From contig JAJEDJ010000001.1 of the NCBI GenBank assembly GCA_022821545.1, positions 186,001-250,000 of the forward strand: a stretch of 64,000 nucleotides of DNA. The letters run 5' to 3'. The translations under genes were made by a program, and so were the position numbers. Numbering within the stretch: position 1 is the stretch's first letter; each line of letters opens with the position of its first letter. This DNA is from Caldilineaceae bacterium. Its GTDB lineage: Bacteria > Chloroflexota > Anaerolineae > Caldilineales > Caldilineaceae. The notes below the pieces were generated by a model. It had not been told where the DNA came from. It worked only from the letters and a program-made list of their open reading frames with translations, and ran no database searches. This document shows positions 50,829 to 59,640 of this stretch, one piece after another.

Positions 50829-52757
50829 TCAGATCCAGGGGCCCCAGGGATCACACTTCTTCAACCTGCCGCCAAGCGCAGAGTAGACGTCGGGCAGGTC
50901 GAACTGCTCCAGACAGTTCTCAATGAAACACGATAACGGCCAATTGTGCAAGGGATTGTCGATGAGAAGCCGGTAGCTGGGGAGGTAGTGGACCAGTTCG
51001 CAGGTGGGTTGCGAAGGGTGCAAAAGCGCGGCCAGCGCCACCGGCAGGGAGCCCAGGCCGCGGCCGATCAGATTAACGGAAGCGCCCCCATCTTCGAGGC
51101 AGTCGATTGTACGCAGGAGATCAAAGACCCGCCGCCCCAGATAGCTCTCGCCCATCATGCTGCCGAAGCTGGCGTAAAGATAGTCCGCTCCGTAGGGTTC
51201 GAGCAGGTCGCTGGAACCGCAGGTAGCGGGGAAGCTCTGGCCGACGCCGCGCAGGTCGACGGCGAGGATACGCTGCCCTGCGGTCAGGCGCCGCTGCAGC
51301 CAGGGCAGCGCGGCGCAGTCTTCCTCGCTGGACAGATGGCCGACGAGGAGAGAGACATCGCCCTGAGGCCGGCGGCACTGGTTTTCCAGGTCGCCGAACA
51401 TGGTCAAAACGGCCTGAATGCCCGGTTCGGTTTCGATGGCGAACTGGTAGCCCTTGCCGGTCGCAGCATCCTGTCCCCCACTGCGGCGGAGGAAACGGTG
51501 GTGGGGCGGCGAGTCCGGCAAGTCGATATTCAGGCGTTTCCTTACAGCGTTTTGCAGCTCCGCGTATTCCAGGCGAGGACGCTGCGCCTCCAGGTCCTTG
51601 GACCGCGCCTGCGTGAAGCCGAAGATCTTCCTGCTGCCGAAGGGGACCACCTCGCCCCCGGCGGCGTTCAGCTGTGTCGCCGGGATCTCCTCCATCTCCG
51701 GTTCCCGGCAATCGACGTCCAGACCGGCATGCTTTATGAAGAAGCGGTACATCGCCTCGCGTGCATGTTTATGGAAGCCGTGATCGAGGTGACCCACGCT
51801 GATTTCGGTGGAGTCGGGGGAGCCGAGCAACGTATGGATCTTCTTCATTTCGGCATGGGCCTGCCTTGCGCCGCGCAGGTCAAAATAACAGTTCTCCTCG
51901 GCCAGGATCATGGTTGGGCGCGGCGCATAGGCCAGAAGCAGGTCGGCTTCGTCGAGGCCGAACTCCAATGCGCGCGGCGGGTTCTGTTCGGCATCAGCGG
52001 GCAGCTCGTTCTCGAGATTGCAGAGCCAGCTGGTGATATAGCAGTCGGGCGCGGCCATGGTGATGCGCGGGTCGAGCGCGGTCACCTGCGCGGTCTGTGT
52101 CCCGCCGCCGGAGCAGCCGGTAACGCCGACCCGGCTCGCGTCCGTTTCCGGCCTCGCCAGCAGATAGTCGAGGCCGCGGATCGCGTCCCAGGCGAACCAG
52201 CTGCCGACAAAGTCCCCGGTGAGCAACATGCGGTTGCCTATCATGTTGTGGGCGACGGTCGACCTGGGCCCGGCGTCTCCTTCAGGCACGCCCTCCTCGA
52301 CGTAAAATTGGCGCCGCTCTCCCTGAGAGACCGGGTCCATGATGAGGACGGCAAAGCCTTTGGCCGCCAGTCCGCGGGCGAAGAACTGGTAAGGCCCGTA
52401 GGCTTTGCCCGTATCGGAGTGTCCGCACAGTCCGAGGACGCAGGGCAACTCGGCGTCGAGCTGCGCCGGCAGGTAGAGGTTGGCGCTGACCAGGAAACCG
52501 GGCCGGCTCTCGTAGACGACCTTTTCCAGGCGGATTTCGCCAAGATCCAATGTTCCGGTCGTCCGCGCGTTCAGGTCGGTCCTTGCCGGAAGCGCAGGGA
52601 AACAGCGGGCAGCCTTGGCGCGCACGTCGTCCACGTATGCCTCGGCCTGGGCGCGCGTCCGGACGGCGTCCAGCCTGGCGGCCCGATCCTGCAGGATGCG
52701 GCGCACACGGCCGACGGTATACTCGTGGACCATGTGCCCGTAGCGATTGTTGTACAT
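50829..52757 (-). CDS. Alpha/beta hydrolase, acetyl-xylan-esterase-like
   Basis: A 642-aa protein. The first ~370 residues form an alpha/beta-hydrolase with nucleophile Ser216 (VGVTGCSGGGTQTA), an oxyanion segment (CVLGLCGHSDTGKAYG) and a likely catalytic His in VGHLDHGFHKHA. The remainder has a second hydrolase-like core (RILAVDLRGVGQSFP) without a clear nucleophile, so it is probably structural. The arrangement resembles large acetyl-xylan-esterase-related proteins. No signal peptide is visible. It is the first gene of its group and has a promoter at 52791-52819. Confidence 0.8.
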   Translation of the reverse strand: MYNNRYGHMVHEYTVGRVRRILQDRAARLDAVRTRAQAEAYVDDVRAKAARCFPALPARTDLNARTTGTLDLGEIRLEKVVYESRPGFLVSANLYLPAQLDAELPCVLGLCGHSDTGKAYGPYQFFARGLAAKGFAVLIMDPVSQGERRQFYVEEGVPEGDAGPRSTVAHNMIGNRMLLTGDFVGSWFAWDAIRGLDYLLARPETDASRVGVTGCSGGGTQTAQVTALDPRITMAAPDCYITSWLCNLENELPADAEQNPPRALEFGLDEADLLLAYAPRPTMILAEENCYFDLRGARQAHAEMKKIHTLLGSPDSTEISVGHLDHGFHKHAREAMYRFFIKHAGLDVDCREPEMEEIPATQLNAAGGEVVPFGSRKIFGFTQARSKDLEAQRPRLEYAELQNAVRKRLNIDLPDSPPHHRFLRRSGGQDAATGKGYQFAIETEPGIQAVLTMFGDLENQCRRPQGDVSLLVGHLSSEEDCAALPWLQRRLTAGQRILAVDLRGVGQSFPATCGSSDLLEPYGADYLYASFGSMMGESYLGRRVFDLLRTIDCLEDGGASVNLIGRGLGSLPVALAALLHPSQPTCELVHYLPSYRLLIDNPLHNWPLSCFIENCLEQFDLPDVYSALGGRLKKCDPWGPWI

Positions 52758-52790
52758 GACTGGATTTCCATGAATGGATGGGTGAGGGAC

Positions 52791-52819
52791 AGTCTAACCC
52801 TTGATGCCGTTCGTGACAA
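52791..52819 (-). promoter_or_regulatory. Candidate promoter for the esterase-like gene
   Basis: Minus strand TTGTCA (52819-52814) and TAGACT (52796-52791), 17 bases apart, with a short leader to the ATG at 52757. The -10 box is only fair. Confidence 0.4.
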
Positions 52820-52908
52820 CCCCTTGCAAGATAGTGGCGAGGGAAAGAGTGAGGAGTGCGGAGAGCAGCTTCTCTGATCCACGAAGCCGCTCACGAGCTT
52901 CGACACGA

Positions 52909-52937
52909 TTGACCAACTCCTACTTACGCGGTATAAG
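52909..52937 (+). promoter_or_regulatory. Sigma70-like promoter for the DUF4058 gene
   Basis: TTGACC (52909-52914) and TATAAG (52932-52937) with a 17-base spacer. Start near 52944, 30 bases before the ATG at 52974, whose Shine-Dalgarno AAGGAG is well placed. Confidence 0.65.
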
Positions 52938-52973
52938 TGTGGCAGACCCTGTATAAGCGACAAGGAGACCGGA

Positions 52974-53771
52974 ATGCCCAGCCCTTTCCCCGGTGTGGAC
53001 CCATATCTCGAATACGGTGGACGCTGGCCGGACATGCACCAACGGTTGATCGCTTACACTTCTGAATGGCTTCGCCCGCAACTACGGCCGAAGTACGTTG
53101 CACGCATTGAAGAAAGAGTAGAACTGAGGCCAAAAGGCAGGAAGTTCATAGCCGACATTTCCGTTAAGAAGCGATCGAGACGACTGTCGGAGACGCAGGT
53201 TGCTTACGGATCTCTGGTCGCCGATGAGCCGCAGACTCTCAGAGGATTGGATGAAGAGAGGCGCGTTTCTTTCATTCAGGTTGTCAAGGTTGCGTCAGGG
53301 GAAGTGGTCACGCTCATTGAGGTCCTGAGTCCGTCAAACAAGATTGGCCAGGGACGAAAGCAATATATCGAAAGGCAGGATGAGATTCTCGATACTCCTG
53401 TAAACCTCGTTGAGATCGATCTCCTGTCCCGGCCAACAGCAACTTATGCGCGCAACTTCGAACTACATTCTCCCGATGACTGGCGTTACCTAGTTAGTAT
53501 CAGTCGACCCCAGCGGCGTACAAGCGTGGAAGTATATGCATTCCCTCTAAGAGAACGGTTGCCGCGTCCAAAGATTCCCTTGTTGCCCGAAGACGGTGAT
53601 GCCGTGCTGGATCTCCCTGCCGTATATGCGCGCTGTTACGAGGTCGGAGACTATGGCCTGCTGCTTGACTATAGCAAGCCGCCGCCGGTTTCGCTGAGCA
53701 AGGCCGAAGAAGAGTGGCTGGAAGCGCTGCTTTTGGAAAAGGGCTTGCGGACGGCGCCGGCGGATGCGTAG
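52974..53771 (+). CDS. DUF4058 family protein
   Basis: A 265-aa protein with the family signature at its start (PSPFPGVDPYLEYGGRWPDMHQRL) and the KVASGEVVTLIEVLSPSNKIGQGRKQY segment with its LIEVLSPSNK motif, which resembles a PD-(D/E)XK nuclease-like core (inference). The function of DUF4058 is unknown; it is common in cyanobacteria and Chloroflexota. It is monocistronic, with its own promoter and a terminator, and points opposite to both neighbours. Unconnected to the transport genes as far as I can see. Confidence 0.88.
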   Translation: MPSPFPGVDPYLEYGGRWPDMHQRLIAYTSEWLRPQLRPKYVARIEERVELRPKGRKFIADISVKKRSRRLSETQVAYGSLVADEPQTLRGLDEERRVSFIQVVKVASGEVVTLIEVLSPSNKIGQGRKQYIERQDEILDTPVNLVEIDLLSRPTATYARNFELHSPDDWRYLVSISRPQRRTSVEVYAFPLRERLPRPKIPLLPEDGDAVLDLPAVYARCYEVGDYGLLLDYSKPPPVSLSKAEEEWLEALLLEKGLRTAPADA

Positions 53772-53792
53772 TCCTGAAGACGGGCTGACTCG

Positions 53793-53821
53793 CACTCTGA
53801 CGCGCCCTAAGCGTCAGAGTG
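53793..53821. terminator. Bidirectional hairpin between convergent genes
   Basis: A perfect 11-bp stem: CACTCTGACGC (53793-53803) with GCGTCAGAGTG (53811-53821), 7-base loop. It overlaps the stop codon of the minus-strand propeller gene and follows the DUF4058 stop by 21 bases. No U-tract. Confidence 0.65.
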
Positions 53822-55283
53822 ACATCTCCCAGGTCTGGACATTGGCGACCGTCGCGCTGCCGGCTTCGACGGCGAATCCCAGACGGCCGCCCGGCACGTG
53901 GTCCATGGTGTAGCACTGGATGTGCTCGTCGTCGATGTAGAGTTCGACGTGGGCATCGCGCAGCAGGAGCCGCCAGCGCGCCGGTTCGCCGGCCGTGAAT
54001 GGGTGTGGCTTGGCATCCTGCATCTTGAATGAATAGCCGTCGTAGCGCCCGACCGCCACGCGTCCGTCGCTCTGCGCGAACAGCAGGGTCCCTTCGTTGA
54101 CCGTCTCCCCTTCCACAAACAGACCCGCTCCAGAAATCGCGGCATTGGAAGCGTGCATCGTCACCTCCGCCTCCAGTATGACACCGCGGGCAGTGTCGTA
54201 CTTCGCCGGCAGGATGGCCAGGCCCCCTGTTTCCGCGCCAAGCCGGGCCTGCCCGGCCTCCAGGGAACATGCTTCTTCCTGCAGGGCGTACAGCTGGCTT
54301 CCTTCCAGGACGACAGGCATTTCCCTTCCCTTCAACGCCTCGTTGCCGGTCCACCAGTGCAGACTCAGGATGCCGTCTTGGTCTCGTTGCACCGATTTCA
54401 GAGGCGAGAAGTAGATGTCGTCGGGGCCGGCGTGCCCGCTGCGCGGAACCGTGTGGTGATTGAGCAAGAGTTCGTCTCCGCAGCGGTAGAAGCGGGCGAA
54501 GTATGTGTAAAGGATGGGGCTGCTGCCAAGAAACGGGGCCTGCCCGGGGTCGAGCAGGTAAGGGCCCTCCTGGCTTTCCGAATTCAGCACGAACATACCG
54601 CCCTCACCTGCAGGCAGCCGGGAACGCTGGCGCGCGCCCAGCGGAGCGGCGCCTACGCCCAGGAGCATGTAGTGGCGGTCGCCGAATTTCTCGACCGCGC
54701 CGACCTCGACGCGGTCCCCCCAGACACCGGTCTCGATCACCGGCGGCGCGGCGCGAAAGTGGCGGCCATCATCAGAGACGACACAGCCAGCCGTCCCGCA
54801 TAACCCGGCGGGACCGTGCCGCGCCACTGCGGTCAGAAAGCCGATGTAGCCGTCGCCCTCCTCACGCGGCAGCGCCCAGATGCAGTCCCAGCGCGGCCTG
54901 GTAAAGGTTGGGTCGTCGTGGTACCAACGTGAGTCGGCCCGGCAGATGTACTCTTCGTCGGGAAGGCGCGTCCAGTGCAGAAGGTCGTCCGACTCGGCGA
55001 AGAAGATCTCCTGGATGCCGGCGCGTTCCTCGGAAAAGTTGAGCATGAACTTCTCCCCCGCGCGCCAGACCATGCCGGTGCCCAGCCAGACGGCGTCGTC
55101 CGCCTTGTGGATGATGGGGCCGCGGTCGTCGAAGTGGACGCCGTCGTCGGAAACGGCCACGCTCATGCCGTCCCAGCGTACGTCTGCGCGCGAGTTGTGC
55201 AGGTAGAAGAGGTAGTGTTTGCCCTCATGGTAGTAGAGCCAGGTATCCCACATACGCGCGACAATGCTGGGTTTGAAGATCAT
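53814..55283 (-). CDS. GH32/GH43-like five-blade propeller glycosidase-related protein
   Basis: A 489-aa protein. The start region (MWDTWLYYHEGKHYLFYLHN) and RADSRWYHDDPTFTRPRWDC resemble GH32/GH43/GH68 propellers; the classical WMNDPN of invertases is absent. The C-terminal ~180 residues (GVILEAEVTMHASNAAISGAG and the LYIDDEHIQCYTMDH segment) look like the GH32 beta-sandwich. The start at 55283 has AAGGAA upstream. The open frame continues to 55760, but that part overlaps the permease gene. No signal peptide. Substrate unknown; fructan, arabinan or sucrose-like action is possible. Confidence 0.82.
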   Translation of the reverse strand: MIFKPSIVARMWDTWLYYHEGKHYLFYLHNSRADVRWDGMSVAVSDDGVHFDDRGPIIHKADDAVWLGTGMVWRAGEKFMLNFSEERAGIQEIFFAESDDLLHWTRLPDEEYICRADSRWYHDDPTFTRPRWDCIWALPREEGDGYIGFLTAVARHGPAGLCGTAGCVVSDDGRHFRAAPPVIETGVWGDRVEVGAVEKFGDRHYMLLGVGAAPLGARQRSRLPAGEGGMFVLNSESQEGPYLLDPGQAPFLGSSPILYTYFARFYRCGDELLLNHHTVPRSGHAGPDDIYFSPLKSVQRDQDGILSLHWWTGNEALKGREMPVVLEGSQLYALQEEACSLEAGQARLGAETGGLAILPAKYDTARGVILEAEVTMHASNAAISGAGLFVEGETVNEGTLLFAQSDGRVAVGRYDGYSFKMQDAKPHPFTAGEPARWRLLLRDAHVELYIDDEHIQCYTMDHVPGGRLGFAVEAGSATVANVQTWEMSL

Positions 55284-55330
55284 TTTCGGTTCCTTTCCGG
55301 TCGGAGCTGCGATAGTTGAAGGATTACAGG

Positions 55331-56209
55331 CTACCCTTTTACGCCCGTTATCACGATGCCCTGGATGTAGTGCTTCTGGGCAACGAAGAAAAGGAGTACG
55401 GGCGGCAGCATAGCGATGAAGGAGACGACCATCAGTTCGGACCACAACACGCCGTGGGCAGCCCGCAAAAAAGAGAGCGCGATCGCCAGCGGATAGGTCT
55501 CCATCCTGCTCAGATAGATCAGCGGTCCCAGAAACTCGTTCCAGGACCAGGTAAAGGCAAAGATGGCGGTGATGCCCAGGGCAGGTTTGCTCAGCGGCAG
55601 CAGGATACGAAGGAACAGCCCTATGACGCCGCAGCCGTCGATGCGGGCGGCGTCGTCCAACTCCCTCGGGATCGTGGTATAGAACTGGCGCAGCAGGAAT
55701 ACAAAGTAGGCGTTGGCGAAAAAGTGCGGAACGATCAGAGGATTGTAGGAGTTGATCCATCCGATCCTGGAAAAGAGTATGAAGAGAGGGATCATGGTTA
55801 CCTGTTGAGGCAGCATCATCGTACTCAGGACGATGAAGAAGAGTACACGGCTACCTCGAAAGCTCAGGCGGGCGAAGGCAAAGGCGACAATCGCGTTGGA
55901 AAGGACTGTACCCAACGTGATCATCAGGCTCATGTACATCGAGTTGCGGACAAAGACCAAGAATGAAACGGGGAAGATCGTCACCGCTCGAACATAGTTC
56001 GACCACACGAACGGATCCGGAATCCATATCGGCGGGAACTTTGTAATCTGGTGCGGCGGCTTGAGCGAAGTGGAGAGCATCCAGGCAAGGGGAATCATGA
56101 CAATGATCCCTCCGGCAATGAGTAGAGTATGAATCAGGAAAACCTGGGTTCGCCGGGCCCTCTTTACGCTCGTACGTGCAGTCCCGACACCGATTGCCGC
56201 GCCGCTCAT
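55331..56209 (-). CDS. Carbohydrate ABC transporter permease, MalG type
   Basis: A 292-aa permease with the EAA loop RELDDAARIDGCGVIGLFLRI and the characteristic SILYLSRM/LGPLIYLSRMETYPLAIALS end region. Its start codon overlaps the MalF-type stop by 4 bases (ATGA), indicating translational coupling. No ATPase gene nearby. It partners with the MalF-type protein upstream and the family-1 binding protein at 57225. Confidence 0.92.
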   Translation of the reverse strand: MSGAAIGVGTARTSVKRARRTQVFLIHTLLIAGGIIVMIPLAWMLSTSLKPPHQITKFPPIWIPDPFVWSNYVRAVTIFPVSFLVFVRNSMYMSLMITLGTVLSNAIVAFAFARLSFRGSRVLFFIVLSTMMLPQQVTMIPLFILFSRIGWINSYNPLIVPHFFANAYFVFLLRQFYTTIPRELDDAARIDGCGVIGLFLRILLPLSKPALGITAIFAFTWSWNEFLGPLIYLSRMETYPLAIALSFLRAAHGVLWSELMVVSFIAMLPPVLLFFVAQKHYIQGIVITGVKG

Positions 56210-57129
56210 GACCGCTGACCTCCGATCTCCGTCTCATAATAGACCCACGCTTTGGACGATCGGAAGAGGATCAATGTGAATACCAGGAGGATCAGGAAGA
56301 AGATCCAGGCGTAGGCGCTGGCGTACCCCATGCGATACTCCCGGAAAGCGACCCGATAGAGGTACAGAACCATCATCATGGTGGCATTGGCAGGTCCTCC
56401 TTTGCCCTCCGTCATCACGTAGACGTTTGTAAACACCTGCGAAGACCAGATGATCTGCGTTACGACGACGAAGAACAGGGTCGGGCTGATCATCGGAATG
56501 GTAATGTTGCGGAAGCGCCGCCAGATGCCGGCGCCGTCGATGGTGGCTGCCTCGTAGAGTTCGGTCGGGATGCCCTGGAGCCCGGCCAGAAAGATGAGCA
56601 TATTGGAGCCGGCGCCCCAGACACTCATGATCACGAGCGCCATCTTGGCCGTTTTTCTGTCGAACAGCCAGCGCGGCCCCTCGATGCCAAATAGCGACAG
56701 CGCCCAGTTGATCAGCCCGAATTCGGGCTGAAACAGCCACAGCCACAGCAGCGAAGCAGCGATGCCGGGAATTACCGCAGGGAGATAGTAGACGACCCTG
56801 TAGGTGGGCTGCGCGGAGATGTTCTGGTTGAGCAGAATGGCGATGAAGAATCCAACGCTGATCGTGAGAGGGATACTGAGGAAGACGTAATAGGCCGTGT
56901 TGTAGAGCGTCGTCCAGAAAAGCGTTCGCGTCGCGTCAAAGGAGAGGAGTTTGGTGTAGTTCTCGAAGCCTATGAACTCGAGCGTGAACAGGTCGGTCTC
57001 GGTAAAGCTGAGGCCCAGGGAAGTCAGCATGGGGCCGAGAATGAACGCCAGGAAGCCAATCACCCATGGCGAAACCAGGAGATAGGCGATCAGCTCTTCC
57101 CTCTGGCGCAATGTACGTCGCGACCACAC
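56206..57129 (-). CDS. Carbohydrate ABC transporter permease, MalF type
   Basis: A 307-aa permease starting at a GTG (57129). The EAA loop is ELYEAATIDGAGIWRRFRNI, and FTNVYVMTEGKGGPANATMM is the usual MalF-type segment. Six or so membrane helices are evident. It lies 95 bases after its binding-protein gene, a gap with a strong hairpin. Member of a CUT1-type sugar importer. Confidence 0.92.
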   Translation of the reverse strand: MWSRRTLRQREELIAYLLVSPWVIGFLAFILGPMLTSLGLSFTETDLFTLEFIGFENYTKLLSFDATRTLFWTTLYNTAYYVFLSIPLTISVGFFIAILLNQNISAQPTYRVVYYLPAVIPGIAASLLWLWLFQPEFGLINWALSLFGIEGPRWLFDRKTAKMALVIMSVWGAGSNMLIFLAGLQGIPTELYEAATIDGAGIWRRFRNITIPMISPTLFFVVVTQIIWSSQVFTNVYVMTEGKGGPANATMMMVLYLYRVAFREYRMGYASAYAWIFFLILLVFTLILFRSSKAWVYYETEIGGQRS

Positions 57130-57164
57130 AATAGTTGACTTACTCTTCCCAGTTTGGGGTTGAA

Positions 57165-57199
57165 TCGGGTCGGGTTCAACCTGCCGGAACCCGACCCGA
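57165..57199 (-). promoter_or_regulatory. Intercistronic hairpin between sugar-binding protein and permease
   Basis: A perfect 13-bp stem (57165-57177 with 57187-57199) around a 9-base loop in the 95-base gap. GC-rich, without U-tract. Corresponds in position to the hairpins in the three peptide-type operons. Confidence 0.6.
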
Positions 57200-57224
57200 A
57201 TTTTGCGGAATTGCCAGCGTGCGA

Positions 57225-58559
57225 TCAGGCGAAAATCTCGTCGATGCGTTCCACGATCAGATTGACGCCTTCTTCGAGTCCGATTTCACCGGTGATCCAG
57301 ATCTGGTCCCAGATTGGACCGAAGACCTCCGAGTTGACCTTTTCGTTTTCCTGGAAGGCCGGGTCGAGGCGTGCGTCATCCATGATTCGTGAGAAAGCCG
57401 CCACATCATACCCGGCCTGCGCCCCCATCGAATCTACGTCCCACACTTCCCCTGCCACGCTGCGCCGCGTCGGCTGCAGCCCGACAATACTAAGCGCCAT
57501 CGCCTTCTGCGCTTCCGGACCGGTCAGGAACTTCACCATAGACACGGCAGCGTCCGGCTCCTTCGTCAACTTGGCGACACCGTAGCCGTCGGCGAAGGTC
57601 AGGCCGGCCTTGCCGCCATCCGGCGAAATCGGAAGATCGGTAAAGTCCCAATTGAAGTCGTTCTCGCGAACGTAGTTGGTAACGGTCCAGCTGTGGGACT
57701 CAGCGAAGGCGACCTTGCCGGTTGAGAAGATGTTGTGCCAGCCGACTTCCGGGATGGAACCGGCAATCGGCGCGACCTGGTTACTGCCGTAGATGAGGTC
57801 GTGGTTATACTTGAGGGCGGCAATGGCTTCCTCGCCGTCCAGCAGGCACTTGGTGCCGAACAAGGGGGCGTTCATCCACTCGCCGCCGTTCATCCAGACG
57901 TAATGTTCCATGTACTGCTGGGCTACGTATCTGCCCCACTGGACGATGTCGCCGTCGTCATCACGTTTGGTCGTGGCATCGTAGGCAACCAAGTAGTCGT
58001 CCCAAGTCCACGTTCCATCCGGATAGTCGATGCCGGCCTCGTCCAGGATATCCTTGTTGTAGGCCATTGCCACCGTCGAGACATATTTGGGCATGCCGTA
58101 GAGCTTGCCTTCCAACAGGTGGGCGTCGAGTTTGGCGGGGTAGAAGTCTTCGAGGTCCGCCGGGTCGAAATAGTCGTCCAGCTGGAGAAACTGGCCCTTC
58201 TGCATCAGGTTGTAGTTCACGCCGCCCCAGACGAACATGACATCGGGGGCGTCGCCGGCGACCGCCTGCGTGTAGAGCTTGTCGGCGTAATCGGGCGATT
58301 CTGCGTTCTCGAATGTCACGCTAATGCCCGGATGCCCCTCCTCGAAGGCGGGGATGATCTCGTCGGTCCAGAAGGCGATGCCTTCAGGGCCGACCCAACT
58401 TCCCTCAGCAAGTCTGATCTCGATTGGCTCTTCGGCCATCGAGGCCCCCGAGTCGTCGGGGGCGGCTGCCGGCGCCACACAAGCGGCAAGCAGCCCGGCG
58501 CCGGCCGTCGTTGTTGACAGGCGCAAGAAGTCTCGTCGATTCATTCGCTGTGCCATCAT
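57225..58559 (-). CDS. Sugar-type ABC transporter substrate-binding lipoprotein (SBP family 1)
   Basis: A 444-aa exported binding protein. The N-terminus reads NRRDFLRLSTTTAGAGLLAAC, a twin-arginine signal with a lipobox Cys, then the linker VAPAAAPDDSGASM. Family-1 text includes IPAFEEGHPGISVTFENAE and VAMAYNKDILDEAGIDYPDGTWTW. Shine-Dalgarno AAAGGAG precedes the start. First gene of the second sugar-importer operon. Ligand unknown. Confidence 0.93.
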   Translation of the reverse strand: MMAQRMNRRDFLRLSTTTAGAGLLAACVAPAAAPDDSGASMAEEPIEIRLAEGSWVGPEGIAFWTDEIIPAFEEGHPGISVTFENAESPDYADKLYTQAVAGDAPDVMFVWGGVNYNLMQKGQFLQLDDYFDPADLEDFYPAKLDAHLLEGKLYGMPKYVSTVAMAYNKDILDEAGIDYPDGTWTWDDYLVAYDATTKRDDDGDIVQWGRYVAQQYMEHYVWMNGGEWMNAPLFGTKCLLDGEEAIAALKYNHDLIYGSNQVAPIAGSIPEVGWHNIFSTGKVAFAESHSWTVTNYVRENDFNWDFTDLPISPDGGKAGLTFADGYGVAKLTKEPDAAVSMVKFLTGPEAQKAMALSIVGLQPTRRSVAGEVWDVDSMGAQAGYDVAAFSRIMDDARLDPAFQENEKVNSEVFGPIWDQIWITGEIGLEEGVNLIVERIDEIFA

Positions 58560-58689
58560 TTGCTCCTTTAGCCTCTATTCCTTCAAGATTCAGTTGGAGA
58601 AGATCTACAAGAGTTACGCTCCACAGCTATTGCCATTGTCACCTCCGGGAGCGGCCGTCGAATCTGGCAGCTCAACTCTCACCCGCAAC

Positions 58690-59640
58690 TCAACTCTCAA
58701 GCACAGTGGCCGACAGATTGCGAAAGAGTGTGGCGGCGGCGCCGATCATTCCGGAATCCGGGCCCATGGCCGCCGGCACAATCGGCAGCGCCCTGCTGTT
58801 TTCCGCCCAGATATGCGCCCGCGTCGAGGCGGTAAAGCTGTCCCAATACAGCCCTCCTGCCGATCCAAGGCCGCCGCCCACGACAATCGCCTCGGGGTCC
58901 ATCACGTTGACCAGAAACGCAACACTGTTGCCGAGCGCCTCACCGGCGCTCTTGACAATCTTGACGGCCGCGGCGTCGCCTGCCCGGGCAGCGGCGGTTA
59001 CGTCCTCGCCCCTTACCGCGGCACGTGTGTCGCGGCGGTTGTATCTCGCTACCAGGGCGGGGCCGCTGGCGAGCTCCTCGAGTATGGGATGCAAGGTTGC
59101 GCCGCAGTTGCCGCATTCCACCGAAAACGGACTGCTTGCCATGATCAAGGCGTTGCCGCGGGCCCCTGCATACGGTCGACCATCCTGGACCAGCGTACTT
59201 GAGATTCCGGTGCCTACGGTGACGTAGACAAAGAGCCGGTAAGGACGCCCTGCACCGTACATCGCCTCGGCCAGAGCGCCCGCTCGCACATCGGATTCGA
59301 CGACGGCCGGCGCAAGTTGCGCGAATGCCGCCCGGACCGACAAGTCCTGCCAGGCAAGCGAATGGGAACTGGTGACGTTTCCCGCGGGATCGACGAGCTC
59401 GGGTACGCCAACACCGATGCCCAGCAGGTCCAGGCTCCGTTTCCCCGCCTCCTCCATCATCCCCCCGGCGAGGGCCAGGGTATCGCTCAGTACGGCTTCG
59501 CCGCCTCGTTGCGGCAGCGTATGGACAGTTCTGCGAGCGAGGACAGAGCCGGAAGGGTAGGCGACGAGACCGGCCGCGATCTTGGTGCCCCCCACATCCA
59601 GGCCAATGGCGCAGGCCGCGGGATCAGGGTTCCCGGCCAT
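58690..59640 (-). CDS. ROK-family sugar kinase or regulator-like protein
   Basis: A 316-aa ASKHA-fold protein. The phosphate-1 motif is GLDVGGTKIAAGLV at the N-terminus, and VTVGTGISSTLVQDG follows. The ROK zinc motif, normally CxCGxxGCxE, is here ECGNCGATLHPILEELASG, with fewer Cys. No helix-turn-helix is present, so kinase function is likelier than repression. I start at the ATG at 59640; an upstream start at 59760 would overlap the cupin gene. Likely phosphorylates the sugar taken up by the neighbouring importer. Confidence 0.88.
   Translation of the reverse strand: MAGNPDPAACAIGLDVGGTKIAAGLVAYPSGSVLARRTVHTLPQRGGEAVLSDTLALAGGMMEEAGKRSLDLLGIGVGVPELVDPAGNVTSSHSLAWQDLSVRAAFAQLAPAVVESDVRAGALAEAMYGAGRPYRLFVYVTVGTGISSTLVQDGRPYAGARGNALIMASSPFSVECGNCGATLHPILEELASGPALVARYNRRDTRAAVRGEDVTAAARAGDAAAVKIVKSAGEALGNSVAFLVNVMDPEAIVVGGGLGSAGGLYWDSFTASTRAHIWAENSRALPIVPAAMGPDSGMIGAAATLFRNLSATVLES

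Noticed and set aside
50946..52877. 643-codon open frame on the plus strand
   Set aside because: Fully antisense to the esterase-like gene, with low-complexity composition and no recognisable domain.
55284..55760. N-terminal extension of the GH32/43-like gene
   Set aside because: Overlaps the MalG-type permease gene in another frame; the ATG at 55283 has a good ribosome-binding site.
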